NCBI RefSeq assembly: GCF_001613085.1
Contig: NZ_BDBR01000062.1
Span: forward strand, 1-48,183
DNA: 48,183 nucleotides
Reading direction: 5' to 3'
From: Nocardia salmonicida NBRC 13393
GTDB taxonomy: Bacteria > Actinomycetota > Actinomycetes > Mycobacteriales > Mycobacteriaceae
The position numbers and the translations under genes were made by a program. The stretch's first letter is position 1; every line of letters starts with the position of its first letter. The notes beneath the pieces were generated by a model that ran no database searches, had not been told where the DNA came from, and was given only the letters and a program-made list of their open reading frames with translations. Positions 36,353-44,540 of the stretch are shown here, piece by piece.

Positions 36353-37864
36353 TCAGCTGGCCGTCAGATTGTCCGCGAGTTCTGGTTGACCGCATCGAGT
36401 TGCTTGTGCGGCGAGCAGGTTGCGGAGTTGTTCGGTGAATTCTGTGCGGATGTCAGACAGACCTAGCCAGATGGCGGGATCTTGCGTGGTGATCGTGCCG
36501 ACAAGGATTTCCAGGTTGTCGGCTTCGTTAATGAGGGTGATCGAACGGGATCGAGCAGAGAAGTCCTGGCGGAGAAGGATTTGTATCAGGGTTGCGCTGC
36601 AATCGGCTGCTGGGGCCGCTTGGACTGCGGCTAGGAATTCGTTGTCGGTGAGGGCGTTGATTGTGGTGGCGAGGGTGTCGTGGGTGGTGGTGGGGAGGTC
36701 GTTGAGGAGGGGGAGGGCTTCGGGCCAGAGGTTGTGGGTGGCGGTGGCTTCTATGGCGGCGGTGAGGTAGGCGGGGCGGTGCATCACTGGGAGGGAGGCC
36801 AGGCGTTTGCGGTCTGGGGTGGAGAGGGCGAGGGCTACTGGCAGGAGGGTGGGCCAGTGGTTTTCGGTGTGGGCTTGTTCTATGAGGGTGGTCAGGCAGT
36901 CGTCGGGTTCGGTGGCTACTCGGGCGGCGACGGTGTGGAGTTGGGTGGGGGAGAGGTGGGTGGCTAGGGGGAGTAGGGAGAGCCAGAGGTTTTGGGTTAG
37001 GGCTAGGTTGGCGATTTTGGTGAGGAGGGTGGGGTTTTGCATGGCTGGGCGTTGGGCCAGGCGTTGTAGGGGGTGCGGGGCCATGCCTGCTGCTACGGGG
37101 AGGAGGGTGTCCCAGGCGTCTACTTCTTCTACTGCGGCGAGTAGGCCGTCGATGACTTCGTCGTCTTGGGCGGCTACGACGTTGGCGAGTTTGGAGCGTT
37201 CGGTGGGGCCTAGGAGGGCTAGCAGGGTGATTGCTTTGGGCCATTCGTCGGCGTCGTGGGTTGCGCGGATGACGCCGGGGACTCGGTCGGTGACGATGGT
37301 GAGGAGGCGGTCGGCGGCTGAGGTTTCCTCGAGGTAGTAGCCGACCTGGAGGATGTCGAGGTTGGAGGCGTGGGGGAGGGCTGCGCGCAGGACTGAGTCG
37401 GGGACCGAGCCTGCGAGGTTGCCCATTGTCAGATAGTCGCCGCGGCTGATCAATTCGCTGGCGACGGCTGCTGCCATCGGGCCGGGGACCTGGGCGATCA
37501 GTTCGACTGCTCGGCGGGGGTCGAGGGTGAGGGTGCCGTCGGCCAGGAAACTGGGGGAGAGGGCGCTGGCGATGGCTACGGCGCGGGCTGGGTCGACGGA
37601 GCCGGCGAGCGCGGCGGCGAGAACAGGGCCGAAGGCGGCTTCGGTGATCTTGGCGGCGATGGGGGCGGGGACCAGTTTGGCGGCGGCGCCGACTCGCTGC
37701 ATGCGACGGGCTTCGCGGCGGGCGGTGAGATCGGTGATCTGGTCGCGGAATTCGCGGAGGGCCGCGGGTGGGAGGGTGGCGAGGAAGGCCAGGTCGGCGG
37801 GGTCGCGGTCGAGGACGCGGGCCAGTTTGGCTAGTTCGACGGTGGTGTGGTGGGTCGCGGTCAT
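36353..37864 (-). CDS. Alpha-solenoid protein with tandem 43-residue repeats
   Basis: A 503-residue protein. After an Ala-rich helical N-half, residues ~200-460 contain about six units with a ~43-residue period and the core W-x-x-x-[LA]-L-P-[LV], for example EVDAWDTLLPVAAGM, TQNLWLSLLPLATHL, TENHWPTLLPVALAL and THNLWPEALPLLNDL. This is the look of a HEAT/TPR-like solenoid used for protein binding. The coding strand is strikingly G-poor between about 36650 and 37130. ATG 37864 overlaps the stop of the 71-residue gene (ATGA). The TetR gene lies divergently upstream, so control through the operators there is likely. Function unknown. Confidence 0.7.
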   Translation of the reverse strand: MTATHHTTVELAKLARVLDRDPADLAFLATLPPAALREFRDQITDLTARREARRMQRVGAAAKLVPAPIAAKITEAAFGPVLAAALAGSVDPARAVAIASALSPSFLADGTLTLDPRRAVELIAQVPGPMAAAVASELISRGDYLTMGNLAGSVPDSVLRAALPHASNLDILQVGYYLEETSAADRLLTIVTDRVPGVIRATHDADEWPKAITLLALLGPTERSKLANVVAAQDDEVIDGLLAAVEEVDAWDTLLPVAAGMAPHPLQRLAQRPAMQNPTLLTKIANLALTQNLWLSLLPLATHLSPTQLHTVAARVATEPDDCLTTLIEQAHTENHWPTLLPVALALSTPDRKRLASLPVMHRPAYLTAAIEATATHNLWPEALPLLNDLPTTTHDTLATTINALTDNEFLAAVQAAPAADCSATLIQILLRQDFSARSRSITLINEADNLEILVGTITTQDPAIWLGLSDIRTEFTEQLRNLLAAQATRCGQPELADNLTAS

Positions 37865-38076
37865 AGTCCGAGCACCTTCTTCACGGCGGGGCGGGCCAGG
37901 CGGGGGATGAGACGCATGCCGGAGTCGAGGGCGTCGTCGAGGGCGGCCTTGCGGTGGTCGAGGGCGGCGCGGACGTAGTTGTCGAGGAGTGCCAGCTCGT
38001 CGGGGGTGAGGGTGGCGAAGTCCGGTGGTGGTGGGGCGCCGAGTGTTGCGGTGAGTTGGCGCAGGGCATCCGACAC
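37861..38076 (-). CDS. Small helical protein, first gene of the TetR-divergent unit
   Basis: A 71-residue protein (SDALRQLTATLGAPPPPDF, then LTPDELALLDNYVRAALDH), helical with a basic tail (RLARPAVKKVLGL). The start is GTG 38076 with GGAG upstream; the longer frame runs through the operator repeats and is unlikely. Its stop overlaps the solenoid gene (ATGA). Two copies of the 15-bp inverted repeat lie 33 and 54 bp upstream. No family recognised. Confidence 0.65.
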   Translation of the reverse strand: MSDALRQLTATLGAPPPPDFATLTPDELALLDNYVRAALDHRKAALDDALDSGMRLIPRLARPAVKKVLGL

Positions 38077-38109
38077 GGACCGTCTCCTTCGATGCGATGT
38101 CCGGAAGTT

Positions 38110-38124
38110 CGTACTGCCGGTACG
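38110..38124. promoter_or_regulatory. Putative TetR operator, copy 1
   Basis: CGTACTGCCGGTACG, an inverted repeat of CGTAC/GTACG with a 5-nt centre. It lies 33 bp upstream of the 71-residue gene start and is 21 bp (two helical turns) from copy 2. Confidence 0.7.
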
Positions 38125-38130
38125 GGCAAC

Positions 38131-38145
38131 GATACTGCCGGTACG
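38131..38145. promoter_or_regulatory. Putative TetR operator, copy 2
   Basis: GATACTGCCGGTACG, one mismatch in the left arm from copies 1 and 3. The 21-bp spacing to copy 1 would place two dimers on the same face of DNA. Confidence 0.65.
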
Positions 38146-38196
38146 GGGTGCCTTCTGTAAAGAGCCATTCGGCCGGGATATGTGGAAAGTCCCGAT

Positions 38197-38211
38197 CGTA
38201 CTGCCGGTACG
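38197..38211. promoter_or_regulatory. Putative TetR operator, copy 3
   Basis: CGTACTGCCGGTACG, identical to copy 1, ending 16 bp before the tetR GTG start. The position fits autorepression by blocking the promoter or initiation region. Confidence 0.7.
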
Positions 38212-38227
38212 TGTATCGTTCTCGACC

Positions 38228-38899
38228 GTGACCCGTGCCAGCCGACGACCTCCGCCGGTGAGTCGGGATGTCATCGTCGACGCGGCGATTCGGGTGCTCG
38301 ATCGGGACGGGCCTTATCCGAGTATGGATGCTTTCGCGGTCGAGGCGGGGATGACGAAGCCGCGGCTGTATCGGCAGTTCACCGACAAAGGTGACCTCTA
38401 CGCCGCCATCGGTACACGATTCGCCGACTCGGCGTTCGCTGCGACGGGAACCGACCTGACCCTGCTGTTGCAGCCGCCCAGCGCCGCCATCGATCGCGCG
38501 CTCACCGACTATGCCGTCGGAATTCTTGCCCACCCCAACGTTTTCCGGTTCCTGACGCAGACGAGCGCGAACCGTGAGGGGGTGACGGGTCAGTACGACC
38601 TCGCCGGCGCGGTGGCGGGTCGCTTCGCGGAAAGGGCTCGGGCGGTGGCGGATTCGATTCCTCTGGATGCCGAGGGGATCGAATATCTGGCGCGGGCGAT
38701 CGTCGGTGTGATGATCGTGCTGACAGACCTGTGGTTGAGCGACAGGGAGCCGGATTCCGGTGAATTCGTAAGTAGGGTGCATGAATTGGTGTGGGGGATG
38801 ATCGATGCGTTTCTGCGCGGGCGGGGTATCACGGCGGATCCGGGGGTGCCGATCTTTGCCACCCTGGCTGCGTTGAACCCCGATGCGGGCGAAGTCTGA
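38228..38899 (+). CDS. TetR-family transcriptional regulator
   Basis: A 223-residue TetR/AcrR regulator. The DNA-binding part is SRDVIVDAAIRVLDRDG, then MDAFAVEAGMTKPRLYRQFT (helix-turn-helix, residues ~30-55) and DKGDLYAAIGTRF. The C-terminal helical ligand domain contains LARAIVGVMIVLTDLWL. GTG 38228 sits just after the third operator repeat; earlier in-frame starts would run through the operators. Divergent from the 71-residue/solenoid gene pair, which it presumably represses together with itself. Ligand unknown. Confidence 0.85.
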   Translation: MTRASRRPPPVSRDVIVDAAIRVLDRDGPYPSMDAFAVEAGMTKPRLYRQFTDKGDLYAAIGTRFADSAFAATGTDLTLLLQPPSAAIDRALTDYAVGILAHPNVFRFLTQTSANREGVTGQYDLAGAVAGRFAERARAVADSIPLDAEGIEYLARAIVGVMIVLTDLWLSDREPDSGEFVSRVHELVWGMIDAFLRGRGITADPGVPIFATLAALNPDAGEV

Positions 38900-38900
38900 G

Positions 38901-38975
38901 GCAGCCCACCGCCAGCCACAGCCGCCATCTCGTTACTGGCGGACGGTAGTCGTTCGTGGCTGGCGGTGGGGCTGC
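38901..38975. terminator. Large nested hairpin between convergent genes
   Basis: The left arm 38901-38919 (GCAGCCCACCGCCAGCCAC) pairs with 38956-38975 with one bulged G. Inside, CCGCCA (38922-38927) pairs with TGGCGG (38937-38942). It starts 2 nt after the tetR stop and lies before the end of the convergent WGR gene, so it likely serves as a bidirectional terminator, though no T-tract follows. Confidence 0.6.
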
Positions 38976-39086
38976 GACGTTCGTGCGGGTGTTCCGATTC
39001 GGTGATCGGGGTCCAGGCCGTTGTCGTCAGCTAGTCGATGGGTGCCGGACTCGGCATGGCGGCGGGGTCGGGTCGCGGTGGGGGTG

Positions 39087-40505
39087 TCAGCCCAGGCGGC
39101 GGATGTCGCCGCGGACTCGGTAGAAGCCGCCTCGGGCGGATTCGGAGACGGCGTCGACGACGTAGCGGGCGCCGGCGAGGCGGATGTCGCGGGGGAATTG
39201 GACGTTCCAGCCGGGGTCGTAGCCGGGGGAGATGACGTGGACGCGGAGGGAATCGCCGTGTTGGAGGCATTCGACGATGACGCCGGTGCCGACGTCGGTG
39301 GTGAGTTCGAGGGTGGTGCTGGGGGCTACGGCGGAGAATTCGGGGGCTTTCACCGAGCGGGTGGTGGGCAGGACGCCCTGGTCGGCGTCGCGGATGGCGG
39401 ATTCGCTGACGTCTAGGCAGGCCAGGGCGCCGGAGGTGGTGACCAGGTAGAGCTTTTCGTCGTGGTACTGCATGGAGTAGGCGGAGCCGCAGCCGGTGGC
39501 GAGTTTCCACAGGCGGGTGCCGGTGGCGTCGAAGCAGTAGACCGAGGAGTGGGAGTCGCCTGCGAAGACGTAGCGGCCGTCGGGGGAGGCGGCGCAGGAG
39601 AAGACGGCGGCGTCGCACTGGTAGGTGCGGGTGGTGGTGCCCTGCTTGGTGATCTCCTCGACCTGGTTGTGGGAGGTGCCCGCGTAGACGGTGTCGGATT
39701 CCTGCCAGCCGAACAGGACCGCGCCGCGGGTGGACGAATTCCACTGGGAGCGACCGGTTTCCAGGTGGTACTTGGTGACGCCGGCGCTGTGGCCGTGGTA
39801 GACGCCGGTGGGGTCGACGCGGACCATCCAGCCCGAGTTGCCCTTGCTGCGGGCCGACCAGAGGGATTCCTCTTCGTGGTCGATGACGGTCAGGCCGCCC
39901 GCGGAGTCGGAGGCGGCGAGGATGCCGTCGTGGATGTCGAGCCAGTAGACGTCGTCGGCGGAGACGTCGTAGGCGGCGCGGGGGACTTTGCCGGACAGGT
40001 CGTAGACGCGGCCGTCGTCGCAGCCCGCGTAGATCCAGAAGTCGTCGGCGACGATGCATTTGACCGCGTCGGGCAGTCTGTAGCTGTTGGTGACGACGCC
40101 GGCGGGGGAGAGGGTGAAGACCTCGCCGTCCTCGTTGCCGACCCAGCAGCGCTGCTCGTCGACGAAGATGCCGAAGGCGGCGGCGCCGGAGTCGAAGCGC
40201 CACAGGACGGGGGCCGACTTGGCGGTGGAGCGCTGGCTGGTGATGCTGCGGCGGGTGACGGTGCGGCGTTCACGCGCGCCCATGACGGCGGGGGCGTAGC
40301 CCTTGCGCATCTTTTCGCCGATCTTCTTCTGCGCGGCCGAATTCGCCTTGTCCTCGGTGGCGAAGGAGCTCGCTTTGGACGTACCCTGCTCGCCGATGCG
40401 GCCGTAGCGGATATTGACGTTCGTTCCGGTGACGACTACCTCGTAGAACTTGTGCGAGGAGCCCGCGTCGTCGGACAGTTCGAGATAGGTGGTTTCGGCG
40501 GTCAT
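39087..40505 (-). CDS. WGR-domain protein with beta-propeller
   Basis: A 472-residue protein. Residues 1-75 form a WGR domain (YLELSDDAGSSHKFYEVVV, then VNIRYGRIGEQGTSK), a module that in PARPs binds DNA ends and in bacteria occurs with MolR-type proteins. Residues ~100-380 contain about seven propeller blades (WRFDSGAAAFGIFV, KCIVADDFWIYAGCDDGRVYDL, YVFAGDSHSSVYCFDATG, LWKL). The remaining 90 residues are beta-rich. GAGGAC precedes ATG 40505. No catalytic domain is seen, so a sensor or scaffold role is inferred. Confidence 0.75.
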   Translation of the reverse strand: MTAETTYLELSDDAGSSHKFYEVVVTGTNVNIRYGRIGEQGTSKASSFATEDKANSAAQKKIGEKMRKGYAPAVMGARERRTVTRRSITSQRSTAKSAPVLWRFDSGAAAFGIFVDEQRCWVGNEDGEVFTLSPAGVVTNSYRLPDAVKCIVADDFWIYAGCDDGRVYDLSGKVPRAAYDVSADDVYWLDIHDGILAASDSAGGLTVIDHEEESLWSARSKGNSGWMVRVDPTGVYHGHSAGVTKYHLETGRSQWNSSTRGAVLFGWQESDTVYAGTSHNQVEEITKQGTTTRTYQCDAAVFSCAASPDGRYVFAGDSHSSVYCFDATGTRLWKLATGCGSAYSMQYHDEKLYLVTTSGALACLDVSESAIRDADQGVLPTTRSVKAPEFSAVAPSTTLELTTDVGTGVIVECLQHGDSLRVHVISPGYDPGWNVQFPRDIRLAGARYVVDAVSESARGGFYRVRGDIRRLG

Positions 40506-40914
40506 GCGTCCTCGCTGAGCTCGTGGAGATCGAATGCACGAAAAGTAGCAAGGGGCACCGACATTGGCGCGGCGCTCGTCAGCGGTGGGGAATCCGGCCG
40601 ACGGAGGGTAGCCGAATGTGATCCGACGGCACTGGACCGCCTGCGCGGTGAACAAGCTGATCGGGCGCGTCGGCAGCTCGACCCCGACTGCGCACAATCC
40701 GCCTGGATAGTGGGATCGCGGCGATGACCGATGGGTTCGTGGGAGGCGAAGGATCCCGATCCTTGTTATGTCGACGGGTCGAGCCGGTGACGTGAGCGAC
40801 AGCTGAAGCGCCAGGCGTCGCGACAGGCCGTCTTGATAACGACACGCGGCGAAAGGATTGCGAGATCGCTTCGGGTGATAGATGCTGGTCCGACTGTGTA
40901 GTGTGCGTCTGGGC

Positions 40915-40943
40915 GTGACATTTCCGCGACCGTTTCGTAATCT
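40915..40943 (+). promoter_or_regulatory. Putative housekeeping (SigA-type) promoter
   Basis: GTGACA (40915-40920), a 17-nt spacer, then TAATCT (40938-40943). Both boxes are close to TTGACA/TATAAT. Transcription would start near 40950, about 35 nt before the GTG of the secreted-protein gene. The rest of 40506-40914 shows no gene. Confidence 0.6.
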
Positions 40944-40983
40944 TACAGTGACCTGTTCTCGACAACGACTGGTGATCTACATC

Positions 40984-41613
40984 GTGACTGCTTCGCATCG
41001 CAAACCGTCGGCTCCCAAGAGCCGCATGCCGCTGGCCGTATGCAGTCTCGCGGCAACGATTCCCGGCATGTTGATGATGGTGATGCGGCCGGGTGGGGCG
41101 GAGGTCGAGGCAGTGGCTTCGGTCGAACCGCTGTCGACTTCGGCCATCGAACTCGACCCGATCGCCGCAGCGCCGATGCACGATGCGCCGCAACCGGGGC
41201 CGATTGTCAGGGCCGATGACGAACTGGCCGCCTTGTCGGCGCTGAAGGTCAAGGTTCTGTGCGGGACGGAGTTCAACGGGACTCTGCCGCACGTGGCGCA
41301 GGTCGGTCACCTGTTGCAGAAGATGTTCGGGGTCTCGGATATCGGTGGTGCACACGGTCGTTATGACGGTGACCACGGCGCGGGGCAAGCGCTCGACGTG
41401 ATGACGGGCAACCTTGCCCTGGGTAACACCATCGCGGATTTCGTCCTGGCCAACAAGGCGCGCTTCGGTGTCACCTATGTGATCTGGCAGCAGCGCTACA
41501 ACGACGGTAACGGCTGGTCCTACATGGAGGATCGTGGCAGCCCGACGCAGAATCACTATGACCATGTGCATATTTCGTTCCAGTCGTCAGGCGCGGCTAA
41601 CATCGCCTGCTGA
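40984..41613 (+). CDS. Exported ARB-07466-like protein
   Basis: A 209-residue protein with a basic start (SHRKPSAPKSR), a hydrophobic stretch (MPLAVCSLAATIPGMLMMVM) suggesting a signal peptide or anchor, and a ~110-residue C-terminal domain. That domain has the actinobacterial ARB-07466 pattern: HVAQVGHLLQKMFGV, YDGDHGAGQALDVM, and HYDHVHISF, whose His/Asp placement resembles a D-Ala-D-Ala peptidase-like metal site (HxxGxALD and HxDHVH). Role in cell-wall metabolism is inference. GTG 40984 is chosen because it fits the promoter at 40915. Confidence 0.7.
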   Translation: MTASHRKPSAPKSRMPLAVCSLAATIPGMLMMVMRPGGAEVEAVASVEPLSTSAIELDPIAAAPMHDAPQPGPIVRADDELAALSALKVKVLCGTEFNGTLPHVAQVGHLLQKMFGVSDIGGAHGRYDGDHGAGQALDVMTGNLALGNTIADFVLANKARFGVTYVIWQQRYNDGNGWSYMEDRGSPTQNHYDHVHISFQSSGAANIAC

Positions 41614-41676
41614 TTCCAGCTCGCGGTCGGCTTGATCGGCGCTCCTGCGAGCGTATCGCCGTCCGCCGGGTTGAAT

Positions 41677-41690
41677 TAGAACGTGTTCTA
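41677..41690. promoter_or_regulatory. KstR-type operator
   Basis: TAGAACGTGTTCTA matches the mycobacterial KstR consensus TnnAACnnGTTnnA exactly, with symmetric flanks. It lies 75 bp before the SDR start. KstR represses cholesterol-catabolism genes until a CoA-thioester sterol intermediate is present. Confidence 0.7.
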
Positions 41691-41764
41691 GCAATACTGC
41701 CCATTCGTGCGGACGAACCTCATACGGTGTGAGGGGGTTCGATTCGACGAAGGAGTATGCGGAC

Positions 41765-42505
41765 ATGGGACGGTTGGCCGGCAAGGTTGCGGTGATCAGT
41801 GGTGGGGCTCGGGGGATGGGGGCGGCGCATGCTCGGCGGTTCGTCGCCGAGGGGGCGTCGGTGGTGATCGGTGACGTTCTCGATGACGAAGGCGCCACGG
41901 TGGCAAAGGAACTCGGGGATGCGGTGGTGTATCGGCATCTCGATGTTCGTGAGCCGGAGCAGTGGGCGGGGGCTGTGGCGGCGGCGGTCGAGGAGTTCGG
42001 TGGGCTGCATGTGCTGGTGAACAACGCGGGGATCGTCAATGGGAATCTGTTGGTGGACTTCGCGTTGGACGAGTGGCAGCGGATTATCGATATCAATCTG
42101 ACCGGGACGTTTCTCGGGATGCAGGCGGCCGTTCCGGCGATGAAAGCCGCTGGTGGCGGGTCGATTGTGAACATCTCCTCGGTGGAGGGGATGCGGGGTA
42201 GTCCGGGTCTGCACGGATACACGGCGACGAAATTCGCGGTGCGTGGGCTCACCAAGTCGGCGGCACTCGAGCTCGCGCCGCAGGGGATTCGGGTGAATTC
42301 GGTGCATCCGGGACTGATTTCCACGCCGATGACCGAGGGGATTCCCGCGGACTTCCTGCAGATTCCGCTCGCGCGGGCGGCCGAGCCGGATGAGGTGTCG
42401 GCGCTGGTGGCGTATCTGGCGTCCGACGAGTCCTCGTATTCGACCGGCGCGGAGTTCGTGGTGGACGGTGGTCTTACCGTCGGTGTACCGCACAAAAGCT
42501 TCTGA
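41765..42505 (+). CDS. Short-chain dehydrogenase, hydroxysteroid-type
   Basis: A 246-residue classical SDR. NAD(P)-binding GGARGMGAAHA near residues 13-20, NNAGIV, catalytic Ser139 (NISSVEG), Tyr152 and Lys156 (GYTATKFA). The sequence, especially the GxxRGMG and EGMRG elements, is closest to 3-alpha/20-beta-hydroxysteroid dehydrogenases (FabG3-like). GAAGGAG precedes ATG 41765. The KstR-type box upstream supports a role in sterol or steroid oxidation. Exact substrate unknown. Confidence 0.85.
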   Translation: MGRLAGKVAVISGGARGMGAAHARRFVAEGASVVIGDVLDDEGATVAKELGDAVVYRHLDVREPEQWAGAVAAAVEEFGGLHVLVNNAGIVNGNLLVDFALDEWQRIIDINLTGTFLGMQAAVPAMKAAGGGSIVNISSVEGMRGSPGLHGYTATKFAVRGLTKSAALELAPQGIRVNSVHPGLISTPMTEGIPADFLQIPLARAAEPDEVSALVAYLASDESSYSTGAEFVVDGGLTVGVPHKSF

Positions 42506-42585
42506 CCTGGCGTGCAGCGCGGTTTGGGCGATCGACTCATCCGAACGGGTGATCTCGATCCGTAAAAGCGAGGAAGATGGGGAGT

Positions 42586-43119
42586 ATGGCCCCCAACAGT
42601 GCGAAATATCTGATCAGCAACGGCACCGACGACCGGGTGTCGCTTTTCGATGACGGGCGCGTAAAGGTTTGGTCGACCACCCACCTGTGGACCGAAGAAG
42701 GTCGCGAGCGGCACAACGCCCTCGGCGAGACTGTGCTGCTCGGCATCGGGCGCACGCTCGGTGAGCCCGGTCCCGTGGATCGGCGTCAGCAGTGTGATGC
42801 GGAGTTCGAGCTCGACCCCGAGAAGGGGCACACAGTGGCTGCCACCGTCGGCGCGGACAACGGGACCTTCGTGCAGTTCTTCCATGACGGCAAAATCGCT
42901 GTCGGCAACGACGGACGCGATGTGGCGACGGTGTTCAACGCCGGCCGGGAAACGACGTCGGCTCGCGGAACGACCGGTGTCGGCGGGTCGGTGATGGTCA
43001 CCTTCGGTGGCAGTTACCGACCGAGGACCAAGCGCGAGAGTGACTTTCAGGTGGAATTGAGCGAGGCTACCGCCCCGCGGCCCAACCGGCTGTACAAGGA
43101 CGAGTTCCTTGTGAAGTAG
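42586..43119 (+). CDS. Conserved-looking hypothetical protein
   Basis: A 177-residue soluble protein with repeated beta-type turns (LISNGTDDRVSLFDDGRVKVW; GTFVQFFHDGKIAVGNDGRD), perhaps a beta-sandwich or two short propeller-like blades. No signal peptide or enzyme motif. ATG 42586 is preferred over 42577 for spacing to GAGGAAG. It ends just before a strong hairpin. Function not recognised. Confidence 0.6.
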   Translation: MAPNSAKYLISNGTDDRVSLFDDGRVKVWSTTHLWTEEGRERHNALGETVLLGIGRTLGEPGPVDRRQQCDAEFELDPEKGHTVAATVGADNGTFVQFFHDGKIAVGNDGRDVATVFNAGRETTSARGTTGVGGSVMVTFGGSYRPRTKRESDFQVELSEATAPRPNRLYKDEFLVK

Positions 43120-43129
43120 ATCCGGCGAT

Positions 43130-43156
43130 CCGGGGCGACCGAGATGGTCGCCCCGG
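43130..43156. terminator. Bidirectional hairpin terminator
   Basis: CCGGGGCGACC (43130-43140) pairs perfectly with GGTCGCCCCGG (43146-43156) around a GAGAT loop: an 11-bp stem between two convergent genes (ends 43119 and 43168). No T-tract, as usual in high-GC actinobacteria. Confidence 0.7.
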
Positions 43157-43167
43157 CGCCGGGTTTG

Positions 43168-43479
43168 TCAGCCGTAGTAGCAGATGTAGTGCATGGTGTC
43201 GACGACGTCGATGTCGAACGAGCTGTCGCCGGGGACCTTGAACGACTCGCCCGCACGGTAGGTGATGGCCTCGGTCGTACCGGCCAACGTCACGTTGGCC
43301 TCACCCGCGACCAGCTCCATGACCTCCGGAGCGTTGGTGGAGAAGGTGAGCGACGACGGCTGGATCACGCCGACCGACACCGAGGCGCCATCGGGCAACT
43401 CGAGGCTGTAGCTGACGCATTTGCCGTCGAAGTAGACGTTGGCCTTCTTGCTGACGGAGACGTTCTCGAACTTCGACAT
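43168..43479 (-). CDS. ppnP: Pyrimidine/purine nucleoside phosphorylase PpnP
   Basis: A 103-residue cupin-type protein of the PpnP (DUF1255/YaiE) family: NVYFDGKCVSYSLELPDG, then VGVIQPSSLTFSTNAPEVME, and YRAGESFKVPGDSSFDIDV are diagnostic. PpnP splits nucleosides by phosphorolysis into base and ribose-1-phosphate. It lies 38 nt downstream of lipA in the same direction and ends before the hairpin at 43130. Confidence 0.9.
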   Translation of the reverse strand: MSKFENVSVSKKANVYFDGKCVSYSLELPDGASVSVGVIQPSSLTFSTNAPEVMELVAGEANVTLAGTTEAITYRAGESFKVPGDSSFDIDVVDTMHYICYYG

Positions 43480-43517
43480 GGGTCCTTCCGAGGGGGTGAG
43501 GGGACCCTTAGTCTAAG

Positions 43518-44540
43518 TCAGCTGCCGAAGCGGGCCAGGACCGAGCTGGCTTCCTGGGAGGCGGTGCCTTCCTTGGCGAGGTGGGCCATGGCTTCGGGGA
43601 TCTCGCGGCCATGGTGGGTCATCGCCTGGGCGTAGAGGCGGCCTGCCCGGTAGGAGGAGCGGACCAGGGGGCCTGCCATGACGCCGGCGAAGCCGAGTTC
43701 TTCGGCGAACCGGGAATGCTCGACGAATTCCTCCGGCTTCACCCAGCGGTCGACCGGGTGGTGACGGGGGCTGGGGCGCAGGTACTGGGTGATGGTGAGG
43801 ATGTCGCAGCCGGCTTCGTGGAGGTCGCGCATCGCCTCGGTGACCTCGTCGGGGGTTTCGCCCATGCCGAGGATGAGGTTGGACTTGGTGACCAGGCCTG
43901 CCTCGCGGGCGGCGGTGAGCACGGCGAGGGAGCGCTCGTAGCGGAAGGCGGGGCGGATGCGCTTGAAGATGCGCGGCACCGTTTCCAGGTTGTGCGCGAG
44001 GACCTCGGGGCGCGAGGAGAAGACCTCGGCGAGCTGGGCGGGGTCGGCGTTGAAGTCGGGGATGAGCAGTTCGACGCCGGTAGCCGGGTTGCTCGCCTTG
44101 ATGGCGCGCACGGTCTCGGCGTAGAGCCAGGCGCCGCCGTCGTCGAGGTCGTCGCGGGCGACGCCGGTGATCGTGGAGTAGCGCAGGCCCATCGACTGGA
44201 CGCTCTCGGCGACGCGGCGGGGCTCGTCGCGGTCGAGGGCGGCGGGCTTGCCGGTGTCGATCTGGCAGAAATCGCAGCGGCGGGTGCACTGTTCACCGCC
44301 GATGAGGAAGGTGGCCTCGCGGTCTTCCCAGCACTCGAAGATGTTGGGGCAGCCCGCTTCTTCGCACACCGTGTGCAGGCCCTCGGATTTCACCAGGCTC
44401 TTGAGCTCGGTGTACTCGGGGCCCATGGTGGCGCGGGTGCGAATCCACTTGGGTTTGCGCTCGATCGGGGTCTCCGCATTGCGCGCTTCGATGCGCAGCA
44501 GCTTGCGTCCGGCGGGGGCAGAGGCGTCTACGGAACTCAC
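43518..44540 (-). CDS. lipA: Lipoyl synthase LipA
   Basis: A 340-residue radical-SAM lipoyl synthase. The auxiliary cluster uses C59, C64 and C70 (CEEAGCPNIFEC), the radical-SAM cluster C85, C89 and C92 (CTRRCDFC), and the serine ligand is in VRSSYRAG near the C-terminus. It inserts two sulfurs into the octanoyl group attached to E2 and H proteins. GTG 44540 overlaps the lipB stop (GTGA). Confidence 0.97.
   Translation of the reverse strand: MSSVDASAPAGRKLLRIEARNAETPIERKPKWIRTRATMGPEYTELKSLVKSEGLHTVCEEAGCPNIFECWEDREATFLIGGEQCTRRCDFCQIDTGKPAALDRDEPRRVAESVQSMGLRYSTITGVARDDLDDGGAWLYAETVRAIKASNPATGVELLIPDFNADPAQLAEVFSSRPEVLAHNLETVPRIFKRIRPAFRYERSLAVLTAAREAGLVTKSNLILGMGETPDEVTEAMRDLHEAGCDILTITQYLRPSPRHHPVDRWVKPEEFVEHSRFAEELGFAGVMAGPLVRSSYRAGRLYAQAMTHHGREIPEAMAHLAKEGTASQEASSVLARFGS

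Noticed and set aside
36650..37130. G/T-rich low-complexity tract that looks like a DNA satellite
   Set aside because: It is the complement of a strand-skewed but intact protein-coding gene with amino-acid-level repeats.
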